DNA from: Nephrocerus scutellatus
Lineage: Eukaryota > Arthropoda > Insecta > Diptera > Pipunculidae
Reading direction: 5' to 3'
DNA length: 64,000 bases
Assembly: GCA_947095585.1 (NCBI GenBank)
Contig: OX352765.1
Span: 59,794,920-59,858,919, forward strand
Position 1 is the first letter of the stretch. Each line of letters opens with the position of its first letter. Below the pieces are notes generated by a model. The model ran no database searches and was not told where the DNA came from. It worked only from the letters and a program-made list of their open reading frames with translations. Positions 1 to 9,959 of this stretch are shown in pieces. The position numbers and the translations under genes are program-made.

Positions 1-1481
1 TACCCCACTATCAAATCAAAACCTTCAACAATTTTAAAAATTTAGTACCCAACATTTTCTTTAATTGCGATAAGTCCTGTTAGGCTTGCACTGATTGTCC
101 AACATAGTGCTAGCCTTCTATAGCTTACGACACGATCTTTTTAATGATGGTAATATTTAATCATAAAATTTAAATCCTGCCCCACTAGAAAATCAGAAAC
201 CTACAACAATTTATAAAATTTAGTAACCAACATTTTCTTTAATTGCGATAAGTCCCTTTCATAGCCTATGATACGTGCTTTCTAATGGTGGTAATAATTG
301 ATCTTAAATTAAATTCTTGCCACACTATCAAACAAAAAACCTCCAAAAATTTATAAAATTTAATACCCACATTTTTATATAATAGCGATTAGTCCCGTTA
401 GGCTTGCTCTGATTTTCCAACATAGTATTAGCCTTTCATAGCCTATGACACGTGCTTTCTAATGGTGATAATACTTGATCATAAAATTCAATTCTTGTCC
501 CACTATCAAACAGAAACCTCCAACAATTTATAAAATTTAGTACCCAACATTTTCGTTAATTGCGATAAGTCCCGTTAGTCGTGCTCTGATTGTCCAACAT
601 AGTACTAGCCTTTTATAGCTTATGATACGAGCTTTCTAATGATGGTATTATTTAACAATAAAATTTAAATCATGCCCCACTAACAAATCAGAAACCTTCA
701 ACAATTTATAAAATTTTGTACCCAAATTTTACTTTAATTACGTTACTTACCGTTACGCTTGCTCTTATTGTCCAACATAGTAATATCATTTATAGCTTAT
801 GACACGAGCTTTCTAATGATTGTATTATTTAATCATAAAATTTAAATCCTGCCCCACTATCAAATCAGAAACCACCAACAATTTCTAAAATTTAGTACCC
901 AACATTTTCGTTAATTGCGATAAGTCCCATTAGGAATGCTCTGATTGTCTAACATGGTACTAGCCCTTTATAGCTTATGACACGAACTTTCTAATGAAGG
1001 TATAATTTAATCTTAAAATTTAAATCCTGCCCCACTCACATATCAGAAACCTTCAAAAATGTATAAATCTTCTAAATCAACATTATCTTTAATTGCTCTA
1101 ATAATGGTAATATTTAATCTAAAATTTAAATCCTGCCCCAATAACAAATCACCAACAATTTATAAAATTTAGTAACCAACATTTTCGTTAATTGCGATAA
1201 GTCCCGTTAGGCTTTCTCTGATTTTCCATTATGTTACCAGCCTTTCATAGCATATGACACCAGCTTTCTAATAATGGAAATATTTAATCTAAAATTTAAA
1301 TCCTGACCCACTAACATATCAGAAACCTACAAAAATTTATAAAATTTTGTACCCAATTTTTTTTTAATTACGTTAAATACCGTTGAGCTTGCTCTTATTG
1401 TCCATCATGTTAATAGCCTTTTATGGCTTATGACACGATCTTTCCAACGATGGTAATATTTGATCATAAAATTCAAATCTT
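1..1481 (+). repeat. HOR-A copy 1 (9 monomers)
   Basis: Monomer starts fall at 3, 180, 320, 498, 675, 852, 1030, 1136 and 1306. The window opens two bases before a monomer start, so the array clearly continues to the left. This copy shares private variants with copy 2 (GCTTGCACTGATTG in m1, CATGGTACTAGCC in m6, a T9 tract and TTATGGCTTATG in m9) that copies 3-5, where they retain the position, lack. It ends abnormally at about 1,481, where CAAATCTT runs into TTGAAACCACC instead of the usual TACCCCACTA. Confidence 0.95.
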
Positions 1482-2096
1482 TGAAACCACCAACAGTTTC
1501 TAAAATTTAGTACCCAACATTTTCGTTAATTGCTATAAGTCCCATTAGGAATGCTCTGATTGTCTAACATAGTACTAGCCTTTTATAGCTTATGACACGA
1601 ACTTTCTAATGAAGGTATAATTTAATCTTAAAATTTAAATCCTGCCCCACTCACATATCAGAAACCTTCAAAAATGTATAAATCTTCTAAATCAACATTA
1701 TCTTTAATTGCTCTAATAATGGTAATATTTAATCTAAAATTTAAATCCTGCCCCAATAACAAATCACCAACAATTTATAAAATTTAGTAACCAACATTTT
1801 CGTTAATTGCGATAAGTCCCGTTAGGCTTTCTCTGATTTTCCATTATGTTACCAGCCTTTCATAGCATATGACACCAGCTTTCTAATAATGGAAATATTT
1901 AATCTAAAATTTAAATCCTGACCCACTAACATATCAGAAACCTACAAAAATTTATAAAATTTTGTACCCAATTTTTTTTTTAATTACGTTAAATACCGTT
2001 GAGCTTGCTCTTATTGTCCATCATGTTAATAGCCTTTTATAGCTTATGACACGATCTTTCCAACGATGGTAATATTTGATCATAAAATTCAAATCT
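1482..2096 (+). repeat. Misregistered partial copy of HOR-A (last ~615 bp)
   Basis: From GAAACCACC at 1,483 the sequence repeats what begins at 868 in copy 1. It holds most of m6, then m7, m8 and m9, and ends normally at the next TACCCCACTA. Its m9 has a T10 tract and TTATAGCTTATG, like copies 3 and 4 and unlike its direct neighbours, so it is not a simple duplicate of the adjacent copy. The upstream junction lies where CAAATC occurs in two different monomer phases (end of m9 and start of m6), which suggests mispairing of those short matches. Confidence 0.92.
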
Positions 2097-2098
2097 TA

Positions 2099-2275
2099 CC
2101 CCACTATCAAATCAAAACCTTCAACAATTTTAAAAATTTAGTACCCAACATTTTCTTTAATTGCGATAAGTCCTGTTAGGCTTGCACTGATTGTCCAACA
2201 TAGTGCTAGCCTTCTATAGCTTACGACACGATCTTTTTAATGATGGTAATATTTAATCATAAAATTTAAATCCTG
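2099..2275 (+). repeat. HOR-A monomer m1 (177 bp)
   Basis: Starts CCCCACTATCAAATCAAAACC. Diagnostic features are CAATTTTAAAAATTTAG in place of the usual CAATTTATAAAATTTAG, AAGTCCTGTTAGG, CATAGTGCTAGCCTTC and TTACGACACGATC. It carries the CTTTAATTGCG variant (no TTCG). The same type recurs in HOR-B and as the second-last monomer class of the D/F blocks. Confidence 0.93.
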
Positions 2276-2415
2276 CCCCACTAGAAAATCAGAAACCTAC
2301 AACAATTTATAAAATTTAGTAACCAACATTTTCTTTAATTGCGATAAGTCCCTTTCATAGCCTATGATACGTGCTTTCTAATGGTGGTAATAATTGATCT
2401 TAAATTAAATTCTTG
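2276..2415 (+). repeat. HOR-A monomer m2 (140 bp, 37-bp internal deletion)
   Basis: AAGTCCC is joined directly to TTTCATAGCC. The 37 bases that normally lie between (GTTAGGCTTGC through to TAGCC) are missing. The break falls at a shared CC. The identical deletion recurs in every HOR-A copy, in HOR-B (for example 8,083-8,222 and 9,288-9,427) and in HOR-D (15,648-15,787), so it arose once and was spread by amplification. Confidence 0.93.
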
Positions 2416-2593
2416 CCACACTATCAAACAAAAAACCTCCAAAAATTTATAAAATTTAATACCCACATTTTTATATAATAGCGATTAGTCCCGTTAGGCT
2501 TGCTCTGATTTTCCAACATAGTATTAGCCTTTCATAGCCTATGACACGTGCTTTCTAATGGTGATAATACTTGATCATAAAATTCAATTCTTG
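2416..2593 (+). repeat. HOR-A monomer m3 (178 bp, G-box type)
   Basis: Starts CCACACTATCAAACAAAAAACC, has ATACCCACATTTTTATATAATAG in place of the usual CATTTTC..AATTGCG segment, and contains the palindrome CACGTG at 2,545-2,550 (most other types have CACGAG here). It is followed by TGGTGATAATACTTGATC. Confidence 0.92.
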
Positions 2594-2770
2594 TCCCACT
2601 ATCAAACAGAAACCTCCAACAATTTATAAAATTTAGTACCCAACATTTTCGTTAATTGCGATAAGTCCCGTTAGTCGTGCTCTGATTGTCCAACATAGTA
2701 CTAGCCTTTTATAGCTTATGATACGAGCTTTCTAATGATGGTATTATTTAACAATAAAATTTAAATCATG
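2594..2770 (+). repeat. HOR-A monomer m4 (177 bp, TTCG-bearing)
   Basis: Starts TCCCACTATCAAACAGAAACC. It carries CATTTTCGTTAATTGCGATA, the TTCG-containing version of the central segment, and TAGTACTAGCC with the 8-bp palindrome TAGTACTA. It ends in TATTATTTAACAATAAAATT. Confidence 0.92.
2647..2663 (+). promoter_or_regulatory. CENP-B-box-like 17-mer (representative, weak)
   Basis: TTTCGTTAATTGCGATA matches 11 of 17 positions of the mammalian CENP-B box YTTCGTTGGAARCGGGA and 6 of the 9 fixed core positions: TTCG is intact, the central A is T, and CGGG is CGAT. It occurs in many m4-, m6- and m8-type monomers, while other types have TTTCTTTAATTGCGATA and lose the TTCG. No binding is shown; chance resemblance is quite possible. 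Confidence 0.2.
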
Positions 2771-2947
2771 CCCCACTAACAAATCAGAAACCTTCAACAA
2801 TTTATAAAATTTTGTACCCAAATTTTACTTTAATTACGTTACTTACCGTTACGCTTGCTCTTATTGTCCAACATAGTAATATCATTTATAGCTTATGACA
2901 CGAGCTTTCTAATGATTGTATTATTTAATCATAAAATTTAAATCCTG
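2771..2947 (+). repeat. HOR-A monomer m5 (177 bp)
   Basis: Starts CCCCACTAACAAATCAG. The centre is diverged: CCCAAATTTTACTTTAATTACG and TTACTTACCGTTACGC in place of AATTGCGATAAGTCCCG. AATATCATTTATAGC replaces the ACTAGCC segment. It is the last monomer kept in the truncated copy 5. Confidence 0.92.
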
Positions 2948-3125
2948 CCCCACTATCAAATCAGAAACCACCAACAATTTCTAAAATTTAGTACCCAACA
3001 TTTTCGTTAATTGCGATAAGTCCCATTAGGAATGCTCTGATTGTCTAACATGGTACTAGCCCTTTATAGCTTATGACACGAACTTTCTAATGAAGGTATA
3101 ATTTAATCTTAAAATTTAAATCCTG
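2948..3125 (+). repeat. HOR-A monomer m6 (178 bp)
   Basis: Recognised by AATTTCTAAAATTTAG, CCCATTAGGAATGCTCTG, GATTGTCTAACAT and CTAATGAAGGTATAATTTAA. It contains the TTCG version of the central segment. Confidence 0.92.
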
Positions 3126-3231
3126 CCCCACTCACATATCAGAAACCTTCAAAAATGTATAAATCTTCTAAATCAACATTATCTTTAATTGCTCTAATAA
3201 TGGTAATATTTAATCTAAAATTTAAATCCTG
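3126..3231 (+). repeat. HOR-A monomer m7 (106 bp, ~72-bp internal deletion)
   Basis: TCTTTAATTGCTC is joined to TAATAATGGTAATATTTAA, so the segment from GATAAGTCCC to the CTTTC block is missing. ATAAATCTTCTAAATCAACATT is also diverged. A 107-bp relative of the same design is a constant component of HOR-I and HOR-D. Confidence 0.92.
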
Positions 3232-3401
3232 CCCCAATAACAAATCACCAACAATTTATAAAATTTAGTAACCAACATTTTCGTTAATTGCGATAAGTCC
3301 CGTTAGGCTTTCTCTGATTTTCCATTATGTTACCAGCCTTTCATAGCATATGACACCAGCTTTCTAATAATGGAAATATTTAATCTAAAATTTAAATCCT
3401 G
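3232..3401 (+). repeat. HOR-A monomer m8 (170 bp)
   Basis: Starts CCCCAATAACAAATCACC. It lacks a short GAAACC block compared with its relatives in HOR-B and HOR-I (CCCCAATAACAAATCAGAAACC, 177 bp). It has the TTCG centre, CCATTATGTTACCAGCC, and CATATGACACCAGC. Confidence 0.9.
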
Positions 3402-3578
3402 ACCCACTAACATATCAGAAACCTACAAAAATTTATAAAATTTTGTACCCAATTTTTTTTTAATTACGTTAAATACCGTTGAGCTTGCTCTTATTGTCCA
3501 TCATGTTAATAGCCTTTTATGGCTTATGACACGATCTTTCCAACGATGGTAATATTTGATCATAAAATTCAAATCTTA
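3402..3578 (+). repeat. HOR-A monomer m9 (177 bp, poly-T)
   Basis: Starts ACCCACTAACATATCAG. It contains a homopolymer T tract (T9 here) followed by AATTACGTTAAATACCG. Tract length (T9 in copies 1-2, T10 in copies 3-4 and the partial copy) accounts for the 1,480/1,481-bp unit lengths. Confidence 0.9.
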
Positions 3579-5057
3579 CCCCACTATCAAATCAAAACCT
3601 TCAACAATTTTAAAAATTTAGTACCCAACATTTTCTTTAATTGCGATAAGTCCTGTTAGGCTTGCTCTGATTGTCCAACATAGTGCTAGTCTTCTATAGC
3701 TTACGACACGATCTTTTTAATGATGGTAATATTTAATCATAAAATTTAAATCCTGCCCCACTAGAAAATCAGAAACCTACAACAATTTATAAAATTTAGT
3801 AACCAACATTTTCTTTAATTGCGATAAGTCCCTTTCATAGCCTATGATACGTGCTTTCTAATGGTGGTAATAATTGATCTTAAATTAAATTCTTGCCACA
3901 CTATCAAACAAAAAATCTCCAAAAATTTATAAAATTTAATACCCACATTTTTATATAATAGCGATTAGTCCCGTTAGGCTTGCTCTGATTTTCCAACATA
4001 GTATTAGCCTTTCATAGCCTATGACACGTGCTTTCTAATGGTGATAATACTTGATCATAAAATTCAATTCTTGTCCCACTATCAAACAAAAACCTCCAAC
4101 AATTTATAAAATTTAGTACCCAACATTTTCGTTAATTGCGATAAGTCCCGTTAGTCTTGCTCTGATTGTCCAACATAGTACTAGCCTTTTATAGCTTATG
4201 ATACGAGCTTTCTAATGATGGTATTATTTAACAATAAAATTTAAATCATGCCCCACTAACAAATCAGAAACCTTCAACAATTTATAAAATTTTGTACCCA
4301 AATTTTACTTTAATTACGTTACTTACCGTTACGCTTGCTCTTATTGTCCAACATAGTAATATCATTTATAGCTTATGACACGAGCTTTCTAATGATTGTA
4401 TTATTTAATCATAAAATTTAAATCCTGCCCCACTATCAAATCAGAAACCACCAACAATTTCTAAAATTTAGTACCCAACATTTTCGTTAATTGCGATAAG
4501 TCCCATTAGGAATGCTCTGATTGTCTAACATAGTACTAGCCCTTTATAGCTTATGACACGAACTTTCTAATGAAGGTATAATTTAATCTTAAAATTTAAA
4601 TCCTGCCCCACTCACATATCAGAAACCTTCAAAAATGTATAAATCTTCTAAATCAACATTATCTTTAATTGCTCTAATAATGGTAATATTTAATCTAAAA
4701 TTTAAATCCTGCCCCAATAACAAATCACCAACAATTTATAAAATTTAGTAACCAACATTTTCGTTAATTGCGATAAGTCCCGTTAGGCTTTCTCTGATTT
4801 TCCATTATGTTACCAGCCTTTCATAGCATATGACACCAGCTTTCTAATAATGGAAATATTTAATCTAAAATTTAAATCCTGACCCACTAACATATCAGAA
4901 ACCTACAAAAATTTATAAAATTTTGTACCCAATTTTTTTTTTAATTACGTTAAATACCGTTGAGCTTGCTCTTATTGTCCATCATGTTAATAGCCTTTTA
5001 TAGCTTATGACACGATCTTTCCAACGATGGTAATATTTGATCATAAAATTCAAATCT
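3577..5057 (+). repeat. HOR-A copy 3 (1,481 bp)
   Basis: Full nine-monomer unit, colinear with copy 2. It has GCTTGCTCTG in m1 where copies 1-2 have GCTTGCACTG, CATAGTACTAG in m6, and a T10 tract in m9. Confidence 0.95.
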
Positions 5058-6538
5058 TACCCCACTATCAAATCAAAACCTTCAACAATTTTTAAAATTT
5101 AGTACCCAACATTTTCTTTAATTGCGATAAGTCCTGTTAGGCTTGCTCTGATTGTCCAACAGAGTGCTAGCCTTCTATAGCTTACGACACGATCTTTTTA
5201 ATGATGGTAATATTTAATCATAAAATTTAAATCCTGCCCCACTAGAAAATCAGAAACCTACAACAATTTATAAAATTTAGTAACCAACATTTTCTTTAAT
5301 TGCGATAAGTCCCTTTCATAGCCTATGATACGTGCTTTCTAATGGTGGTAATAATTGATCTTAAATTAAATTCTTGCCACACTATCAAACAAAAAACCTC
5401 CAAAAATTTATAAAATTTAATACCCACATTTTTATATAATAGCGATTAGTCCCGTTAGGCTTGCTCTGATTTTCCAACATAGTATTAGCCTTTCATAGCC
5501 TATGACACGTGCTTTCTAATGGTGATAATACTTGATCATAAAATTCAATTCTTGTCCCACTATCAAACAAAAACCTCCAACAATTTATAAAATTTAGTAC
5601 CCAACATTTTCGTTAATTGCGATAAGTCCCGTTAGTCTTGCTCTGATTGTCCAACATAGTACTAGCCTTTTATAGCTTATGATACGAGCTTTCTAATGAT
5701 GGTATTATTTAACAATAAAATTTAAATCATGCCCCACTAACAAATCAGAAACCTTCAACAATTTATAAAATTTTGTACCCAAATTTTACTTTAATTACGT
5801 TACTTACCGTTACGCTTGCTCTTATTGTCCAACATAGTAATATCATTTATAGCTTATGACACGAGCTTTCTAATGATTGTATTATTTAATCATAAAATTT
5901 TAATCCTGCCCCACTATCAAATCAGAAACCACCAACAATTTCTAAATTTTAGTACCCAACATTTTCGTTAATTGCGATAAGTCCCATTAGGAATGCTCTG
6001 ATTGTCTAACATAGTACTAGCCCTTTATAGCTTATGACACGAACTTTCTAATGAAGGTATAATTTAATCTTAAAATTTAAATCCTGCCCCACTCACATAT
6101 CAGAAACCTTCAAAAATGTATAAATCTTCTAAATCAACATTATCTTTAATTGCTCTAATAATGGTAATATTTAATCTAAAATTTAAATCCTGCCCCAATA
6201 ACAAATCACCAACAATTTATAAAATTTAGTAACCAACATTTTCGTTAATTGCGATAAGTCCCGTTAGGCTTTCTCTGATTTTCCATTATGTTACCAGCCT
6301 TTCATAGCATATGACACCAGCTTTCTAATAATGGAAATATTTAATCTAAAATTTAAATCCTGACCCACTAACATATCAGAAACCTACAAAAATTTATAAA
6401 ATTTTGTACCCAATTTTTTTTTTAATTACGTTAAATACCGTTGAGCTTGCTCTTATTGTCCATCATGTTAATAGCCTTTTATAGCTTATGACACGATCTT
6501 TCCAACGATGGTAATATTTGATCATAAAATTCAAATCT
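5058..6538 (+). repeat. HOR-A copy 4 (1,481 bp)
   Basis: Full nine-monomer unit. m1 reads CAATTTTTAAAATTTAG and CAACAGAGTGCTAGCC, and m6 has TCTAAATTTTAG. Otherwise it is nearly identical to copy 3, including the T10 tract. Confidence 0.95.
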
Positions 6539-7389
6539 TACCCCACTATCAAATCAAAACCTTCAACAATTTTTAAAATTTAGTACCCAACATTTTCTTT
6601 AATTGCGATAAGTCCTGTTAGGCTTGCTCTGATTGTCCAACATAGTGCTAGCCTTCTATAGCTTACGACACGATCTTTTTAATGATGGTAATATTTAATC
6701 ATAAAATTTAAATCCTGCCCCACTAGAAAATCAGAAACCTACAACAATTTATAAAATTTAGTAACCAACATTTTCTTTAATTGCGATAAGTCCCTTTCAT
6801 AGCCTATGATACGTGCTTTCTAATGGTGGTAATAATTGATCTTAAATTAAATTCTTGCCACACTATCAAACAAAAAACCTCCAAAAATTTATAAAATTTA
6901 ATACCCACATTTTTATATAATAGCGATTAGTCCCGTTAGGCTTGCTCTGATTTTCCAACATAGTATTAGCCTTTCATAGCCTATGACACGTGCTTTCTAA
7001 TGGTGATAATACTTGATCATAAAATTCAATTCTTGTCCCACTATCAAACAAAAACCTCCAACAATTTATAAAATTTAGTACCCAACATTTTCGTTAATTG
7101 CGATAAGTCCCGTTAGTCTTGCTCTGATTGTCCAACATAGTACTAGCCTTTTATAGCTTATGATACGAGCTTTCTAATGATGGTATTATTTAACAATAAA
7201 ATTTAAATCATGCCCCACTAACAAATCAGAAACCTTCAACAATTTATAAAATTTTGTACCCAAATTTTACTTTAATTACGTTACTTACCGTTACGCTTGC
7301 TCTTATTGTCCAACATAGTAATATCATTTATAGCTTATGACACGAGCTTTCTAATGATTGTATTATTTAATCATAAAATTTAAATCCTG
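6539..7389 (+). repeat. HOR-A copy 5, truncated after m5
   Basis: Monomers m1-m5 are present. At 7,390, where m6 (CCCCACTATCAAATC) should begin, the sequence switches in register to CCCCAATAACAAATCAG of HOR-B. The break is a clean in-register exchange at a monomer boundary, unlike the junction near 1,481. Confidence 0.94.
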
Positions 7390-9959
7390 CCCCAATAACA
7401 AATCAGAAACCACCAACAATTTATAAAATTTAGTAACCAACATTTTCGTTAATTGCGATAAGTCCCGTTAGGCTTTCTCTAATTTTCCATTATGTTACCA
7501 GCCTTTCATAGCATATGACATCAGCTTTCTAATAATGGTAATATTTAATCTAAAATTTAAATCCTGACCCACTAACATATCAGAAACCTACAACAATTTA
7601 TAAAATTTTGTACCCAAATTTTTCTTTAATTACGTTAAATACCGTTAGGCTTTCTCTGATTTTCCATTATGTTACCAGCCTTTCATAGCATATGACACGA
7701 CTTTCTAATGATGGTATTATTTAACTTTAAAATTTAAATCATGCCCCACTAACAAATCAGAAACCTACAACAATTTATAAAATTTAATAACCAACATTTT
7801 TTTAAATGCTATAAGTCCCGTTAGGCTTGTTCTGATTGTCCAACATTGACAAGCCTATTATATCTTATGACACGAACTTTCCAACGATCATAAATTCAAA
7901 TCTTACCCCACTATCAAATCAAAACCTTCAACAATTTTTAAATTTTAGTACCCAACCTTTTCTTTAATTGCGATGAGTCCTGTTAGGCTTGCTATGATTG
8001 TCCAACATAGTGCTAGCCTTCTATAGCTTACGACACGATCTTTTTAATGATGGTAATATTTAATCATAAAATTTAAATCCTGCCCCACAAGAAAATCAGA
8101 AACCTACAACAATTTCTAAAATTTAGTACCCAACATTTTCGTTAATTGCGATAAGTCCCTTTCATAGCCTATGATACGTGCTTTATAATGGTGGTAATAA
8201 TTGATCTTAAATTAAATTCTTGCCACACTATCAAACAAAAACCTCCAAAAATTTATAAAATTTAATACCCACATTTTTATATAATAGCGATTAGTCCCGT
8301 TAGGCTTGCTCTGATTTTCCAACATAGTATTAGCCTTTCATAGCCTATGACACGTGCTTTCTAATGGTGATAATACTTGATCATAAAATTCAATTCTTGT
8401 CCCACCATCAAACAAAAACCTCCAACAATTTATAAAATTTAGTACCCAACATTTTCGTTAATTGCGATAAGTCCCGTTAGTCTTGCTCTGATTGTCCAAC
8501 ATAGTACTAGCCTTTTATAGCTTATGATACGAGCTTTCTAATGATGGTATTATTTAACAATAAAATTTAAATCATGCCCCACTAACAAATCAGAAATCTT
8601 CAACAATTTATAAAATTTTGTACCCAAATTTTACTTTAATTACGTTACTTACCGTTACGCTTGCTCTTATTGTCCAACATAGTAATATCATTTATAGCTT
8701 ATGACACGAGCTTTCTAATGATTGTATTATTTAATCATAAAATTTAAATCCTGCCCCAATAACAAATCAGAAACCACCAACAATTTATAAAATTTAGTAA
8801 CCAACATTTTCGTTAATTGCGATAAGTCCCGTTAGGCTTTCTCTGATTTTCCATTATGTTACCAGCCTTTCATAGCATATGACATCAGTTTTCTAATAAT
8901 GGTAATATTTAATCTAAAATTTAAATCCTGACCCACTAACATATCAGAAACCTACAACAATTTATAAAATTTTGTACCCAAATTTTTCTTTAATTACGTT
9001 AAATACCGTTAGGCTTTCTCTGATTTTCCATTATGTTACCAGCCTTTCATAGCATATGACATGAGCTTTCTAATGATGGTATTATTTAACCTTAAAATTT
9101 TAAATCATGCCCCACTAACAAATCAGAAACCTACAACAATTTATAAAATTTAGTAACCAACATTTTCTTTAATTGCGATAAGTCCTGTTAGGCTTGCTCT
9201 GATTGTCCAACATATTGCTAGCCTTCTATAGCTTACGACACGATCTTTTTAATGATGGTAATATTTAATCATAAAATTTAAATCCTGCCCCACTAGAAAA
9301 TCAGAAACCTACAACAATTTATAAAATTTAGTAACCAACATTTTCTTTAATTGCGATAAGTCCCTTTCATAGCCTATGATACGTGCTTTCTAATGGTGGT
9401 AATAATTGATCTTAAATTAAATTCTTGCCACACTATCAAACAAAAAACCTCCAAAAATTTATAAAATTTAATACCCACATTTTTATATAATAGCGATTAG
9501 TCCCGTTAGGCTTGCTCTGATTTTCCAACATAGTATTAGCCTTTCATAGCCTATGACACGTGCTTTCTAATGGTGATAATACTTGATCATAAAATTCAAT
9601 TCTTGTCCCACTATCAAACAAAAACCTCCAACAATTTATAAAATTTAGTACCCAACATTTTCGTTAATTGCGATAAGTCCCGTTAGTCTTGCTCTGATTG
9701 TCCAACATAGTACTAGCCTTTTATAGCTTATGATACGAGCTTTCTAATGATGGTATTATTTAACAATAAAATTTAAATCATGCCCCACTAACAAATCAGA
9801 AACCTTCAACAATTTATAAAATTTTGTACCCAAATTTTACTTTAATTACGTTACTTACCGTTACGCTTGCTCTTATTGTCCAACATAGTAATATCATTTA
9901 TAGCTTATGACACGAGCTTTCTAATGATTGTATTATTTAATCATAAAATTTAAATCCTG
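7390..9959 (+). repeat. HOR-B copy 1 (15 monomers, 2,570 bp)
   Basis: Monomer starts are at 7390, 7567, 7744, 7906, 8083, 8223, 8400, 8577, 8754, 8931, 9110, 9288, 9428, 9606 and 9783. Lengths are mostly 177-179, with 162-bp (7,744) and two 140-bp (8,083 and 9,288) deletion monomers. Internally it is two related halves (7,390-8,753 and 8,754-9,959). Each begins with CCCCAATAAC and ends with the HOR-A series m2-m5, so HOR-B looks like a derivative of HOR-A in which m6-m9 were replaced. Confidence 0.93.

Larger units (their letters stand above)
2097..3576 (+). repeat. HOR-A copy 2 (1,480 bp, reference unit)
   Basis: Complete 9-monomer unit with monomer lengths 177, 140, 178, 177, 177, 178, 106, 170 and 177 bp, which sum to 1,480. 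The next unit starts at 3,577 with the same TACCCCACTA. The m9 tract is T9, which explains the 1,480-bp rather than 1,481-bp length. Its individual monomers are annotated below as the key to the HOR-A type set. Confidence 0.96.

Noticed and set aside
2276..2415. 140-bp monomer as a different satellite family
   Set aside because: It aligns fully to the 177-bp monomer with a single 37-bp internal deletion, so it is the same family.
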